A stretch of 55,576 nt of DNA. Source: an uncultured Bacteroidales bacterium. GTDB lineage: Bacteria > Bacteroidota > Bacteroidia > Bacteroidales > Bacteroidaceae. The stretch covers positions 1-55,576 of the forward strand of contig CADAJV010000012.1 of NCBI GenBank assembly GCA_902788275.1, read 5' to 3'. Shown in pieces: positions 16,313 to 26,763 of the stretch (positions within the stretch are counted from its first letter, which is position 1; the number at the start of each line of letters is the position of its first letter). Below the pieces are notes generated by a model that made no database searches, had not been told where the DNA came from, and saw only the letters and a list, made by a program, of their open reading frames with translations. The position numbers and the translations under genes were made by a program.

Positions 16313-17431
16313 TCAGAGTTTGCGCCAGTTGGAGCCTGGGAGCTGGCGGGCCAGTCCGCGGAACTCCAGTTCGGAGAGGACGGACAGCACGGTGGGGACG
16401 GGCAGTCCGCTGATGCTGACGATGTGGCTGATGTGGCGGGGCTCACTGGTGAGGGCGTTGAGCAGCATACGCTCCTCGGCGGTGAGTGCTTCGTCAAACA
16501 TTGAAGGGAGGGGATTGTCTGACTGCTGCTTGGGCACCTGCCAGCCTATGGTGCGCACTACGTCGGCGGCGCTGGTGACGAGGGCTGCGCTGTGGGTCTG
16601 GATGAGTCGGTTGCAGCCTACGGATGCCTGGTCGGTGGTGCGGCCGGGACAGGCCATGACGGTGAGGCTGTATTCGTTGGCCAGGCGGGCTGTGGTGAGT
16701 GAGCCTCCGCGCTCGCGGCTCTCCACGACGAGGGTGGCCTCGGCAATGCCGGCGATGAGTCGGTTGCGATGGAGGAAGTTGATGCCGTCGGGACGCGTCA
16801 GGGTGGGGTATTCGGTGAGGAGTCCCCCGTGCTTTGTCATGCGGGCGGCGGTGTTGCGGTGTGTGCTGGGATAGATGGTGTCGAGGCCGTGGGCGAGCAC
16901 TCCAACGGTTGGCAGGCCGTTCTCCAGGGCTGCGCGGTGGGCGTTGATGTCGGTGCCGTAGGCCAGTCCGCTGATGATGAGCAGGTCGGGGAAGACGGAG
17001 GCGAGGTCACGGCAGATGGTGTTGACGAGGTCGCGTCCGTATTCGGTGCTGCGGCGTGTGCCTACGATGGCCAGGGTGTGGACGGCGTTGAGGTCGGCAT
17101 TGCCGCGATAGTAGAGAGCCAGGGGTGCATCGGTGCACACTTCCAGGAGCCGGGCGGGGTAGGCGGGGTCGGTGGGAATGAGTATGCTTATGCCGTGCTG
17201 CCGTGCAAAGAGGGCTTCGGCCTCGGCGCGGCGCAGGGCATCAGAAAGCGCGGTTTCATCGATAAGAAAGGCCTGCGGATTGAGGTCGGGGACTATGGCC
17301 TGCAGATTGTCGGCATGGGCAACTATGGTCGAGGCTGAGCCTGCGTGGCGATAGAGCTCCAGCAGCTGGCGGCCGCGGGTGCGAAACATGATGGACAGGG
17401 CCATGCAACATATCTGTTCATTGGGGGTCAT
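16313..17431 (-). CDS. dprA: DNA processing protein DprA
   Basis: DprA (Smf) binds incoming single-stranded DNA and loads RecA during natural transformation. The 372-residue protein has the Rossmann-like core: IVGTRRST, SGLAYGTDINAH, FLHRNRLIAGIA and the glycine/threonine loop GGSLTTARLA. The C-terminal region (about 305-372) looks like the winged-helix DprA tail. It is divergent from the fucosidase gene. A -7 box TAACTTTG read on the minus strand (plus positions 17456-17463) lies 24 bases ahead of the start. Presence of dprA alone does not prove competence. Confidence 0.94.
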   Translation of the reverse strand: MTPNEQICCMALSIMFRTRGRQLLELYRHAGSASTIVAHADNLQAIVPDLNPQAFLIDETALSDALRRAEAEALFARQHGISILIPTDPAYPARLLEVCTDAPLALYYRGNADLNAVHTLAIVGTRRSTEYGRDLVNTICRDLASVFPDLLIISGLAYGTDINAHRAALENGLPTVGVLAHGLDTIYPSTHRNTAARMTKHGGLLTEYPTLTRPDGINFLHRNRLIAGIAEATLVVESRERGGSLTTARLANEYSLTVMACPGRTTDQASVGCNRLIQTHSAALVTSAADVVRTIGWQVPKQQSDNPLPSMFDEALTAEERMLLNALTSEPRHISHIVSISGLPVPTVLSVLSELEFRGLARQLPGSNWRKL

Positions 17432-17483
17432 GCTGACATTTCTTTATTGCTTTGGCAAAGTTAGGAAAAAAATGGTAGAGATG

Positions 17484-17514
17484 TTGGAAAAATGGCGGCA
17501 TAGTTGTATATTTG
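17484..17514 (+). promoter_or_regulatory. Bacteroidetes promoter for the fucosidase gene
   Basis: TTG (17484-17486), a 20-base spacer and TATATTTG (17507-17514) match the consensus. The fucosidase ATG at 17535 is 20 bases downstream, which fixes the start. The 17432-17534 gap therefore holds divergent promoters. Confidence 0.7.
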
Positions 17515-17534
17515 CGGGCAGAAAAGAGATTGCT

Positions 17535-18998
17535 ATGCTTTGCAGGAAATTATTTTTTGTCTTGGGTATGGCTGCCCTGTGCGGGGTGGGGGCCGGCCGC
17601 GTCAGGGAGCCGCTTCCGTGCGGCCCGGTGCCCAGCGAGCGTCAGCTGCGGTGGCATGAGATGGAGATGTATGCCTTTATCCATTTCACTACCACCACCT
17701 ACCGCGACATAGAGTGGGGCTACGGCGATGCCGAGCCCGATGAGTTCAGGCCTGACAGCCTGGATTGCGACCAGTGGGCCGCCACGCTGAAGGCGGCGGG
17801 CATGAAGGGAGTGGTAATAACTGCCAAGCATCACGACGGTTTCTGCCTCTGGCCGTCGAAGGAGACTGACTACAGCGTCAAGGCCAGCAGCTGGCGAGAC
17901 GGCAAGGGCGATGTGGTGGCTGAGATGGCCAGCGCGGCCAGGAGGCACGGCCTGCTGCTGGGCGTCTATTTGTCGCCGTGGGACCGCCACGACCTGCGCT
18001 ACGGCAGCCCTGAATATGTGGACTATTTCCGCGCACAGCTGAGGGAGCTGCTGACGGAGTACGGGCCCATCTTTGAGGTGTGGCAGGACGGTGCCAACGG
18101 CGGCGACGGATATTATGGCGGTGCGTGCGAGCGGCGCATTATCGACAAGAATACCTACTATGGCTGGGACGTGACCGACAGTCTGATACGCAGTTTGCAG
18201 CCGTGGGCGGCCATCTTCAGCGACGAGGGCCCCGACACGCGGTGGTGTGGCACAGAGAGCGGCCACGTGGGTGCGACCAACTGGTGCACCATCAGTCGCG
18301 GCCATGCCCCCGAGGGCAACGGGCGCTTCAGCTGGCTGCAGCAGGGCGAGGAGAACGGCACTGACTGGGTGCCGGCGGAGGTGGACGTGTCGATAAGGCC
18401 GGGCTGGTTTTATCACGCCAGGGAGGATGACAAGGTTAAGACTGCAGAGCAGCTGATGGACATATACTATAGTTCGGTGGGGCGTGGCGCTAATCTGATA
18501 CTGAATGTTCCGCCTATGCCGAGCGGACGCCTGCATCCCACCGATGTGGCGAGGCTCACGGCCTTTGGTGAGGCACTGAGACGTGAGTTTGCCTACCCGT
18601 TGCTGGGCAAGGGCACGCGCATAGAGGCCAGCAACGTTAGGGGAGGCAGCCGCCGCTTTGCCGCCGGCAAGCTGACGGATGGCAGAAAAGACAGCTACTG
18701 GGCCACCGATGACAGCGTGAGGGCGGCCAGCGTGACGATAGTGATGGACGGGGAACGCGAGTTTAACCGCTTGAGCCTGAGCGAGTATCTGCCGCTGGGG
18801 CAGAGGGTGAAGGCGTGGCGCGTGGAGGCAAGGCAAGCTGACGGCAACTGGTGCCAGATAGCCGAGGGCACGACGATAGGACACAAAAGGCTGCTGAGAT
18901 TTGATAAGGTCTGCGCGGACGAGGTCCGCATAAGCATCACTGATGCCAAGGCCTGCCCCTGCATAAGCGAGGTGCAGCTATTTCTCAGCGAGGAGTAG
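17535..18998 (+). CDS. Exported GH29 alpha-L-fucosidase with C-terminal discoidin-like domain
   Basis: This retaining glycoside hydrolase of family 29 releases alpha-linked L-fucose from glycans. From the ATG at 17535 it is 487 residues with an N-terminal signal sequence (MLCRKLFFVLGMAALCGVG). The catalytic barrel shows family landmarks: MYAFIHFTTTTY, VVITAKHHDGFCLWPS (conserved HH at 99-100) and the likely nucleophile D185 in FEVWQDGANGG. After about residue 355 a beta-rich part (SNVRGGSRRFAAGKLTDG..YWATD) resembles an F5/8 type C carbohydrate-binding domain. The open frame runs back to 17379, but that part overlaps dprA and the promoter. Export to the periplasm or cell surface is inferred. 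Confidence 0.9.
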   Translation: MLCRKLFFVLGMAALCGVGAGRVREPLPCGPVPSERQLRWHEMEMYAFIHFTTTTYRDIEWGYGDAEPDEFRPDSLDCDQWAATLKAAGMKGVVITAKHHDGFCLWPSKETDYSVKASSWRDGKGDVVAEMASAARRHGLLLGVYLSPWDRHDLRYGSPEYVDYFRAQLRELLTEYGPIFEVWQDGANGGDGYYGGACERRIIDKNTYYGWDVTDSLIRSLQPWAAIFSDEGPDTRWCGTESGHVGATNWCTISRGHAPEGNGRFSWLQQGEENGTDWVPAEVDVSIRPGWFYHAREDDKVKTAEQLMDIYYSSVGRGANLILNVPPMPSGRLHPTDVARLTAFGEALRREFAYPLLGKGTRIEASNVRGGSRRFAAGKLTDGRKDSYWATDDSVRAASVTIVMDGEREFNRLSLSEYLPLGQRVKAWRVEARQADGNWCQIAEGTTIGHKRLLRFDKVCADEVRISITDAKACPCISEVQLFLSEE

Positions 18999-19056
18999 GC
19001 TGCGGAGCTTGCGACGCAGACGGGGGCATGTGATAGAAAATGCTGTTGGCGGCGGG

Positions 19057-19109
19057 GCGTATGACAATTTTACAGAACTGTAATCTGTGTCAACATCTAT
19101 ATTATTGCC
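19057..19109 (+). repeat. Dispersed box element, copy B
   Basis: GCGTATGACAATTTTACAG is followed by TCTGTGTCAACATCTATATT and then ATTGCC, the same organisation as 341-395. It lies between the convergent ends of the fucosidase and thioesterase genes. Confidence 0.5.
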
Positions 19110-19152
19110 GAATTCTTTGGGGTGTAACGGAGGGAGTTTTCTCCTTACCCCT

Positions 19153-19548
19153 TTATTCCTTAAACATGGCGTCGAGCTCGGGCGAATCGCCGAGTTTGCC
19201 GTCGATGCGTGCTACGGTCTCAATCTTGCCGCGGACGCAGAGTTTCTCATCGGGCAGACGATAGATGTCCTGCAAAAAAACGTACTTAGGGCCCTCCTTA
19301 TATACATTGAGACAGCTGACAAAGTCGGTGTCGGGAGTGAGCGAGGCCTTGAGCTGCATGGTCACGCGGGCCACCACGGCATCGATGCCGTGCTTGTGGA
19401 GCTCGATGAAACTGATGCCTTTGCTCAGCAGAAACTGATGGCGCGTGTGCTCCATGTAGTGCAGATAGTTGGCGTTATTGACGATGCCCTCCACATCGCA
19501 CTCATAGTCTCTGACGGTCAGTTGCAGTTTAAAGATGTAGTCTTTCAT
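19153..19548 (-). CDS. Acyl-CoA thioesterase, 4HBT hotdog family
   Basis: A 131-residue protein starts at the ATG 19548. The longer open frame to 19839 runs into the divergent protease gene and is not credible. The hotdog-fold signature is visible as DYECDVEGIVNNANYLHYMEHTR cut short: an acidic residue followed by GIVNNANYLHYME near residue 17, where the family carries its catalytic aspartate or glutamate. It resembles YbgC/FadM-type acyl-CoA thioesterases; the substrate is unknown. A -7 box TACCTTTG is readable on the minus strand at plus positions 19570-19577, about 21 bases from the start. Confidence 0.85.
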   Translation of the reverse strand: MKDYIFKLQLTVRDYECDVEGIVNNANYLHYMEHTRHQFLLSKGISFIELHKHGIDAVVARVTMQLKASLTPDTDFVSCLNVYKEGPKYVFLQDIYRLPDEKLCVRGKIETVARIDGKLGDSPELDAMFKE

Positions 19549-19650
19549 GGATAGTGTTTTTATTTGGCGCAAAGGTAGCACGTTTGTCTGTGAAAAGGGT
19601 TGTGAAGGAATGATTTTTTGTCGGCAGGAGTGTTTTTGTGATAGAATTTG

Positions 19651-19681
19651 TTTGATGCGTTGTAAATTTTGGCTATCTTCG
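19651..19681 (+). promoter_or_regulatory. Bacteroidetes promoter for the C10 protease
   Basis: TTTG (19651-19654), a 19-base spacer and TATCTTCG (19674-19681) fit the consensus. The protease ATG at 19709 is 27 bases downstream. Confidence 0.65.
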
Positions 19682-19708
19682 CACTCATAAAAAGAATAAT
19701 ATATAATT

Positions 19709-22700
19709 ATGATTAGAGCGAGATTTTCTGCAGCATTGGCTGCACTGGCCTTTTTCCTGACTGTCCCCCAGACCGTCACAGCGCAGCAGCGCAGCATGGA
19801 CCAGGTGATGGATATTGTTGCCAAGTCGCCGGTAGGCAATGTGATAGGTAGTGCGCGAAGCAGGATGTTTGGCGGCTCTCAGACCACGGCGGGGCAAGAG
19901 CCGTACTATATCTTCAGTTCGGGCGAAGGCAAGGGCTTTGTCATTGTATCGGGCGACGAGCGGATGGCTCCCGTGCTGGCATACAGCGACGGCGGCGATT
20001 TTGATGCCGACAAGGTGCCTGACAATATCAAGGCATGGCTCAGCCTCTATGAGAAGGAGTACTCCACCCTTGGGGCTAAGAGCAAGACATACGCCACTCC
20101 CAGCGACGGCAGTGTGGTTGGAGAGACGGAGAGCGTGGCCCCATTCCTTAATAGCAAGTGGGGACAGGGCAAGCCCTACAACGAACTGTGTCCTGAGTAT
20201 AAGCCCGGCGTGAAGGCTGTAACGGGCTGCGGCGCTACGGCTATGGCGCAGTGCATGTATTACTACCGCTACCCAACCAAGGGTACGGGCTCGCACTCAT
20301 ATACCACAGAAACCTACGGGCTCAGCCAGAGCTGGAACTATGGTAGCCACACCCTGCAGTGGAACTTGATGAAGAACGACTATACCACCAACGGCAACAG
20401 TGACGAGGAAGTGGCGGCCATAGCCGAACTGCTCTATGGCTGCGGCGTGGCTGCCGATATGGACTACGATGTGGAGAGCGGCTCGTTTCAGAGAGACGTG
20501 ATGGCCGGAATGAGCAAGTATTACGGCTATGACAAAGACATGGCTATCATCAAGCGCGAGAATATGGCTGCTGCCGACTGGCACAAGGCGCTCACCAATG
20601 AGCTTAAGGCCAAGCGCCCGATGATTATGTCGGCTCACACCAAGGGCAATGCCGGCCATATGTTTATAATCCATGGATATAAGGTCAATGCCGGCGAGGA
20701 CCCCTACTATTATATTAACTGGGGCTGGAGCGGGAACTTTGACGGTTACTTTATGATGCCCGACCTCTGCTATGACGGCATTGATGCCAACACTCTGTCG
20801 GAGGACATCAGCGCCATTGTGGGCATACAGCCAGACGATGGGGTGCAGGACCAGCAGTTGACGATACAGGCCAAGAGCCTCGTGCCCAGCACCACCAGCG
20901 TAAGGGTGCACGAGGGCGAGAGCCTGAGTGTGTCGGTAACAGACCTCTGGGTGGGCAATATCGGAAACTTTACGGGTACGCTGAAGCTGGCCCTGATAGA
21001 TGCGGCCGACAACGCCTATGTCATCAGCACGCTGCCTGACGTGACGCTCAATGCAGGCATGAGCTATAGCTTCACCGCCAACAGCACCTTCCCTGGCGGC
21101 ATGACCACCGGCACCTATACCCTGAAATGCTACGCTCGCGCCGAAGGCACCAGTGTGGATGTGGAAGTTACACAGGGCAGCGGCGTCACAAGCATTTATA
21201 TTGAAAACGATCCGACAGCCTACACCCCCTCGCTTGTATCCAGCGAGATAGCGGTAAGCAAGTCGGGAACACGCACCCTGAGCCTTGACGCTACAAATGT
21301 AATGAATGCTGCGGAGAGAGATTTCTCCGGTACGCTGCAGATGATGCTTACCGATGATGCCAATAACAGGATTCTGATGTTTGGCAGCACCAAGACCCTC
21401 TCCGGCTTGGGCAAGTATTCCTATTTTCCCAGGACAGACACCTTTACGGGTGAACTGCCTGATGGCCTTGCTGACGGTGTTTATCGTCTGTGGCTTGGCG
21501 CGCAGCAGAGCGGCTACGACCAGTGGGGTAAGGTGAAGAAATATACTATCGAGGGTGGCTATATCACTGCTCTTGACCTGGATGGTTCCACCAGGTTCTG
21601 GCTGAAGGACAACGCCGTTTCGTTGGAGCCGGTGTATGCCAAAGCCACCTTCAGTGCCGATGGCACGGTGGTGAGCCAGAAGAACATAGTGGTAGGCGAC
21701 TCTATTAAGGAACCCGAAGCGCCGGAGAAGGAGGGTTACACCTTTGACGGTTGGGATGGCACGCCTGAGGTAATGCCAGCTAATGATATTAACATTGTTG
21801 GCAATTATACAATCAATCAGTATGTAGTCAGGTTTGTGGCCAATGACGAGGTGGTCAGCGAAACACGACAAAATTATGGCAGTGCCATCATGGCGCCGGC
21901 AGGTCCCGTAAGGGAAGGTTACACCTTCCAAGGCTGGGGCGAAGTAGATGCCACGGTGCCTGCCAGGGATGTGGAATACACTGCGCAATATAAGGCAAAC
22001 AGCTATCATCTCTCCTTCGTGGTGGACGGTAAGGTTACCCTTGAGATGGATACTGACTATGGTTCCATCATCCTAAACCCTAAATCGCCGAGCAAGGAAG
22101 GTTATACCTTTGCGGGATGGGATGGTTATGAAGAGACAATGCCGGCCCATGACCTGGTATGTACGGCGCTGTTCAATATCAATCAGTACACAGTCAGGTT
22201 TGTTGCTGACGGTAATGTGGTTAGCGAACAGAAGCAGGACTACGGCAGTGCCATCACTGCGCCGGCAGGTCCCGCCAAGGAGGGCTATACCTTCCAGGGC
22301 TGGGGTGAGGTTGACGCCACGGTGCCTGCGCACGATGTGGAGTACACAGCGCAATATAAGATCAACCAGTATGTGCTGAAGTATATGGTTGACGGAACAG
22401 AATACAAGAAAGAGACCCTTGACTATGGCACCGCCATCACAGCGGCAGCTGCTCCCACCAAGGAGGGTTACACCTTCAGCGGATGGGGCACGGTGCCAGC
22501 CACGATGCCAGCGAGCGACGTGACAATCACCGGCACATTCTCTGTCAACAAATACACAGTCAGGTTTGTGGCCGACGGTACCACGGTCAGCGAGACAGAG
22601 CAAAACTACGGCAGTGCCATCACCGCCCCTGCCGGCCCCGCCAAGGAGGGCTATACCTTCCAGGGCTGGGGTGAGGTTGACGCCACGGTGCCTGCCAAGG

Positions 22701-23044
22701 ACGTGGAGTATGAAGCTCAGTATACGGTCAACCAATATATTCTTACCTACATTCTTGACGGTAGGGTTTATAAGACCTACACTCTTGACTTTGGTGCCAC
22801 CATCAGTCCCGAGGGTGACCCCGAAGACGATGATTTCTTCTATGCCTGGGAGGACGTGCCTGCTACCATGCCAGCCCGCAATGTGGAAGTCAACGCCTAT
22901 GTTACAGGCATTGCCGGATTTATTGCCCGCAATGAGAATGTACAGATTTTCTCCCTCAGCGGTCAGCGCCTCAGTGCGCTGCAGAGGGGCATAAATATTG
23001 TCCGTTATGCTGACGGAAAGACTCGCAAGGTAGTGGTAAGATAG
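19709..23044 (+). CDS. Secreted C10 (streptopain-like) cysteine protease with seven InlB-type repeats
   Basis: This 1111-residue exported protease has a signal peptide (1-26), a propeptide and a C10 catalytic domain. The nucleophile is C174 in VTGCGATAMAQ, the catalytic histidine is probably H317 in AGHMFIIHGY, and the conserved NWGW motif is at 337-340. A middle beta-sandwich-like region (about 360-640) is followed by seven tandem Listeria-Bacteroides (Flg_new) repeats of about 58 residues, each with EGYTFxGW. Repeats 2, 4 and 6 are almost identical. The tail (FSLSGQRLSALQRGINIVR..KVVVR) resembles T9SS sorting tails common in Prevotella. Surface display or release is inferred. It has its own promoter and a strong downstream terminator. 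Confidence 0.9.
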   Translation: MIRARFSAALAALAFFLTVPQTVTAQQRSMDQVMDIVAKSPVGNVIGSARSRMFGGSQTTAGQEPYYIFSSGEGKGFVIVSGDERMAPVLAYSDGGDFDADKVPDNIKAWLSLYEKEYSTLGAKSKTYATPSDGSVVGETESVAPFLNSKWGQGKPYNELCPEYKPGVKAVTGCGATAMAQCMYYYRYPTKGTGSHSYTTETYGLSQSWNYGSHTLQWNLMKNDYTTNGNSDEEVAAIAELLYGCGVAADMDYDVESGSFQRDVMAGMSKYYGYDKDMAIIKRENMAAADWHKALTNELKAKRPMIMSAHTKGNAGHMFIIHGYKVNAGEDPYYYINWGWSGNFDGYFMMPDLCYDGIDANTLSEDISAIVGIQPDDGVQDQQLTIQAKSLVPSTTSVRVHEGESLSVSVTDLWVGNIGNFTGTLKLALIDAADNAYVISTLPDVTLNAGMSYSFTANSTFPGGMTTGTYTLKCYARAEGTSVDVEVTQGSGVTSIYIENDPTAYTPSLVSSEIAVSKSGTRTLSLDATNVMNAAERDFSGTLQMMLTDDANNRILMFGSTKTLSGLGKYSYFPRTDTFTGELPDGLADGVYRLWLGAQQSGYDQWGKVKKYTIEGGYITALDLDGSTRFWLKDNAVSLEPVYAKATFSADGTVVSQKNIVVGDSIKEPEAPEKEGYTFDGWDGTPEVMPANDINIVGNYTINQYVVRFVANDEVVSETRQNYGSAIMAPAGPVREGYTFQGWGEVDATVPARDVEYTAQYKANSYHLSFVVDGKVTLEMDTDYGSIILNPKSPSKEGYTFAGWDGYEETMPAHDLVCTALFNINQYTVRFVADGNVVSEQKQDYGSAITAPAGPAKEGYTFQGWGEVDATVPAHDVEYTAQYKINQYVLKYMVDGTEYKKETLDYGTAITAAAAPTKEGYTFSGWGTVPATMPASDVTITGTFSVNKYTVRFVADGTTVSETEQNYGSAITAPAGPAKEGYTFQGWGEVDATVPAKDVEYEAQYTVNQYILTYILDGRVYKTYTLDFGATISPEGDPEDDDFFYAWEDVPATMPARNVEVNAYVTGIAGFIARNENVQIFSLSGQRLSALQRGINIVRYADGKTRKVVVR

Positions 23045-23062
23045 TCTTTACAACAGAAAAAT

Positions 23063-23096
23063 AAATCCCCCGAGCGTTGACGCCCGGGGGATTTTT
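23063..23096. terminator. Bidirectional terminator between the C10 protease and tyrS
   Basis: AAATCCCCCG (23063-23072) pairs with CGGGGGATTT (23085-23094), with GCG/CGC pairing inside. A-rich sequence on the left and T-rich on the right allow termination from both convergent genes. Confidence 0.85.
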
Positions 23097-23117
23097 GACT
23101 GTATAGGGAGGGAACTA

Positions 23118-24407
23118 TTATTTCGCGATAATAAGGTAGTAGTTTTTCTTGCCCTTCTGCACCAGGATATATTTGCCGCCGATGAGGTCTGTCTCACTAA
23201 AGGCATACTCGGTGTCGGCAATCTTCTCCTTGTTGACACTTACGCCGCCGCCCTTGACCATTTTGCGGAACTCGCCCTTGCTGGGGAAGCAGTCGGTGGT
23301 TTCTGCCAGCAGGTCGGGAGCCTTGGTGCTGAGGATGACGTCTTTGGCCAGTTCGTATGTGGGGACACCCTCAAAGACGCTGAGCAGTGTGGCCTCGTCC
23401 AGATGGAGCAGGCTCTCCTTGGTGGCCTTGCCGAAGAGCAGGTTGCTGGCCTCAACAGCAGTGTTGTAAGCCTCGCGGCCATGAACCATAACAGTCACCT
23501 CTTCGCCCAGGCGCTTCTGCAGTAAGCGGCGGCCCGGGTCGGCACGATGCTCAGTGATGAGGGATTCAATCTCTTCCTTGTCAAGCGATGTGAATATCTT
23601 GATGTAACGCTCGGCATCCTCGTCGGTTACGTTGAGCCAGAATTGATAGAACTTATAGGGAGTGGTGCGGTTGGCGTCAAGCCAAACATTGCCGCTCTCA
23701 GTCTTGCCAAACTTGCGGCCATCGCTCTTGGTGATGAGGGGACAGGTGAGGGCATAGGCCTCGCCGCCGGTGGTGCGGCGAATGAGCTCGGTGCCAGTGG
23801 TGATGTTGCCCCATTGGTCGGAGCCGCCCATCTGTAGTTTGCAGTTGCGGTGGGTGTTGAGGTAGAGGAAGTCGTAACCCTGCAACAGTTGATAGGTGAA
23901 CTCGGTGAAACTCAGACCATCGCTGGCTTCGCCGTTGAGTCTGCGCTGCACAGAGTCCTTGGCCATCATGTAATTGACAGTGATATGCTTGCCCACCTCG
24001 CGGGCGAAGTCAAGGAAGGTGTAGTTTTTCATCCAGTCGTAGTTGTTGACCAGCTCGGCTCGGTTGGGCGCATCGCTCTCAAAGTCGAGGAAACGACCCA
24101 GCTGCTTTTTGATGCACTCCACATTGTGGCGCAGCGTGGCCTCGTCCAGCAGGTTGCGCTCCTGGCTCTTGCCAGAGGGGTCGCCAATCATGCCAGTGGC
24201 ACCGCCGATCAGAGCCAGCGGTTTATGTCCGCAGCGCTGGAAATGTCGCAGCATCATCACGCCGCACAGGTGGCCTATATGCAGGCTGTCGGCGGTGGGG
24301 TCAATGCCTACGTATGCAGTGGTGGTCTCCTTGGCAAGCTGTTCCTCAGTGCCTGGCATGATCTGGTGGAGCATGCCTCTCCATTTAAGTTCTTCTACAA
24401 AGTTCAT
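23118..24407 (-). CDS. tyrS: Tyrosyl-tRNA synthetase
   Basis: TyrS charges tRNA-Tyr. From the start [12 protein letters not shown] (24407) the protein is 429 residues, normal size; the longer frame overlaps porZ. Class I motifs are present: the HIGH-type [11 protein letters not shown] and the KMSKS-type [10 protein letters not shown]-terminal S4-like RNA-binding domain includes [20 protein letters not shown] (shortened here to its key part). It follows the porZ stop by 31 bases on the same strand, so it is probably the last gene of the leuS-yitT-rdgB-porZ-tyrS cluster. Confidence 0.96.
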   Translation of the reverse strand: MNFVEELKWRGMLHQIMPGTEEQLAKETTTAYVGIDPTADSLHIGHLCGVMMLRHFQRCGHKPLALIGGATGMIGDPSGKSQERNLLDEATLRHNVECIKKQLGRFLDFESDAPNRAELVNNYDWMKNYTFLDFAREVGKHITVNYMMAKDSVQRRLNGEASDGLSFTEFTYQLLQGYDFLYLNTHRNCKLQMGGSDQWGNITTGTELIRRTTGGEAYALTCPLITKSDGRKFGKTESGNVWLDANRTTPYKFYQFWLNVTDEDAERYIKIFTSLDKEEIESLITEHRADPGRRLLQKRLGEEVTVMVHGREAYNTAVEASNLLFGKATKESLLHLDEATLLSVFEGVPTYELAKDVILSTKAPDLLAETTDCFPSKGEFRKMVKGGGVSVNKEKIADTEYAFSETDLIGGKYILVQKGKKNYYLIIAK

Positions 24408-24438
24408 CGAATAATAGGATTTTATAATAGCTAATGTT

Positions 24439-26754
24439 TTATTTGACCATAAGTATCTTAGCAACCACTCCGTCCTTGGCATCGGCATCGCTGGCAATGA
24501 CCAGATAGATGCCAGAGGCTACGCGGTCACCAGCCTTGTTGCGGCCATCCCAGGTGAAGGTGCCACCCAGCGAGGTGCCTTGAGCCACCAGCAGGCCTGT
24601 GGTGGTGGTAATCTTAACGTCGCTGTCGGTGGTGAAGCCGGTGATGCGTATCTTGCCTTCATAGTTGGGTCTGACGGGGTTGGGGAAGACTTTTATGTTG
24701 CTCTCCTTGAGTTCGGCGGCGGGTTCTGTGGCATCGCCACGATAGGAGTTGAGGCCCTTGTCGGTGCCAATCATCAGCACACCGTTGTCAGGACGCAGGG
24801 CCAGCGACAGAATGGTATTTGACAGCAACGGAGAGTTCTCTGCGGTGAAGTGCTCTAGTATCTGCAGACCGTCATCCGAAACAAGGTAGAGGCCGTTGTT
24901 GGTGGTGCCCAGCCACTTGCGGTTGGCTCCATCCACCACTATACTTTTGACTGGCACTCCGTCCAGCAGGTAATCAGCATAGTTGGTGCCGTCGTTGCGT
25001 GGTATGAGCGGACGGCGGAAAGTCTGCTTGGTGTTGAAGATGGTGGTGGGGTCTTCCAGCACAAATACCCCCTGGTCGGTACCAATCCAAAGCTTGCCGT
25101 TATGGTCAAAAGCCATGTTATAGAGCAGACTCAGTTGAGTGGTGGTGCTGTTTTGGTCGGTGAAGGTGGTGCAGAAACTGAATTGATCGTCCGACTTGTT
25201 GCTCAGTGTGTTGTTGTAGTTGAGGCAGGCTATGCCAGCCTTGTAGGTGCCAGCCCAGCGGCGGTGGGTCATCCACACCCATCCACGGTCGTCAAAGAGG
25301 TAATGGTCGAAGGTGGGGCTTCCCTTCAGCGACTCGTAGTAGAAACTCTCCCAAGTCTTGTCGGGCTTCATCACGCGGATGATGGTGTCCACTTGGTTGT
25401 TGAACATCCACAGGTTGCCCTTGGGGTCGTAGGCTGCGCCTGTGAGGCGGTTATATTCCTTGTATGAAGGGCGGGTAGGGTAGATGCTGCTGATGGGCGA
25501 GTTGTCGTTATTATAGAGGTTAACAAACTGCCCGTCACGAAACTCATAAAGACCGCCTATTGACGAGGATGCGAAGTGGTGGGTGGTATCTTTGGGATCT
25601 TGTGTCACCGAGGTGATGTTGCGATAAGCCACCCCTGTCTTTATGGCGATACTGTCTTCGCTGAAGTTGGTCCATGTTCCGTTTTCAAACGTCATGATGG
25701 TGCCCGGGAAGGATGTCTGACCGCTGTAGTTGAGGGCTCCGCCGGCCACCAGTAGGCGGTTGTCATCGGTGAGGCGTATATTATCGAACAGATTGCGTAT
25801 CGGACTGTTGGGAACTATTGAGCCGCTGGCAGCTACCAGGGAATCGCTGCCGAGGCTGTCAGCAGCGATTCTCAGGGCCTGTAGGCCGAGTTCGCGGCGT
25901 GCTGCCCATAGGTGAGTGCCATCGCTGGCCAGATCGGAAAAATCGTTATCCATCTTGAAAGTCTGGACTTTCTCATCGTTGTCCATTATGTTGACGGTGG
26001 TGGGGTTGCACAGCACGAGGGCAGTGCCGCAGGTGGAGCAGAAACTCAATGGACCGTCAATCAACTTTGTAGTCTGGAAATTATCAGTGTTAAGAGAAAA
26101 CAAACCATTGCGCGTGTTGAGGGCGTATAACTTATTGTTATAGGAAATAAGTTTATGCATGTAGGTGTTGGTCTTACGGCTCCAGTTGTTTTTCTCCAGC
26201 AGGTTCTTAGAGTAATCGCCGACATAGATGCCATCGGGACCAAGGGCGTAGATATAATCGCCGTCGCTCAGGGCGCAGCGCACAGTCATGCCTATTTCGT
26301 ATGTGTTGGTAAACTCGGCTTTGCGCAGATTGATTTCCACTATGCCGAAGTTGGTGGAGAGGAAGGCTTTCTCTCCAGTAATGGTGATATCGTTGATTGT
26401 CTTGTCTGTGTAGGTAGAGTTCTTATATTCCGGCAGGTTGATGATGCTGTCGTGGATATCTAATATATCAATATTGTAATCATCATAAACAAGTATCAGT
26501 TCCTCCAGTTCTTCGCAGTATGCCATGTGGGTGATGGTGGTGCTGCTCAGTCCGGTTGATTTGCTGTAGGTCTGCACTTTGTCGTCGCCATACACATAGG
26601 AGAATAGTCCGCCACTACCCAGGACATATACCTTGCCGTTTACGGGCAGTGTCTTTGTAACATCGTGATAGGAGATATACGAGTTCCAGTCGCGGGCGAT
26701 GATAGCCAGCGGCAACATTATGGCCAGGGCCAGGTATGTAATCTTCTTTCTCAT
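24439..26754 (-). CDS. porZ: PorZ-like type IX secretion beta-propeller protein
   Basis: A 771-residue exported protein with signal peptide [20 protein letters not shown]. The body consists of repeated beta-propeller blades of the two-component-regulator type (phrases such as [17 protein letters not shown] and [19 protein letters not shown]). The end is a T9SS type A sorting domain: FPNPV at 690-694, a TWDGRNKAG turn, and [11 protein letters not shown] ahead of the final ILMVK. In Porphyromonas gingivalis PorZ works with the PorU sortase at the cell surface to attach T9SS cargo to anionic LPS. Size, architecture and signature fit; a SusD-unrelated propeller protein with a sorting tail is the alternative. 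It lies 9 bases after rdgB. Confidence 0.78.
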   Translation of the reverse strand: MRKKITYLALAIMLPLAIIARDWNSYISYHDVTKTLPVNGKVYVLGSGGLFSYVYGDDKVQTYSKSTGLSSTTITHMAYCEELEELILVYDDYNIDILDIHDSIINLPEYKNSTYTDKTINDITITGEKAFLSTNFGIVEINLRKAEFTNTYEIGMTVRCALSDGDYIYALGPDGIYVGDYSKNLLEKNNWSRKTNTYMHKLISYNNKLYALNTRNGLFSLNTDNFQTTKLIDGPLSFCSTCGTALVLCNPTTVNIMDNDEKVQTFKMDNDFSDLASDGTHLWAARRELGLQALRIAADSLGSDSLVAASGSIVPNSPIRNLFDNIRLTDDNRLLVAGGALNYSGQTSFPGTIMTFENGTWTNFSEDSIAIKTGVAYRNITSVTQDPKDTTHHFASSSIGGLYEFRDGQFVNLYNNDNSPISSIYPTRPSYKEYNRLTGAAYDPKGNLWMFNNQVDTIIRVMKPDKTWESFYYESLKGSPTFDHYLFDDRGWVWMTHRRWAGTYKAGIACLNYNNTLSNKSDDQFSFCTTFTDQNSTTTQLSLLYNMAFDHNGKLWIGTDQGVFVLEDPTTIFNTKQTFRRPLIPRNDGTNYADYLLDGVPVKSIVVDGANRKWLGTTNNGLYLVSDDGLQILEHFTAENSPLLSNTILSLALRPDNGVLMIGTDKGLNSYRGDATEPAAELKESNIKVFPNPVRPNYEGKIRITGFTTDSDVKITTTTGLLVAQGTSLGGTFTWDGRNKAGDRVASGIYLVIASDADAKDGVVAKILMVK

Positions 26755-26763
26755 GGCTGTGTG

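Noticed and set aside
17550-18884. Minus-strand frame of 444 codons over the fucosidase gene
   Set aside because: A GC-rich shadow frame with low-complexity composition; the plus strand encodes a recognisable GH29 enzyme with its own promoter.
20297-22009. Minus-strand frame of 570 codons over the C10 protease
   Set aside because: Antisense to a clear protease with catalytic residues; no domain and no promoter.
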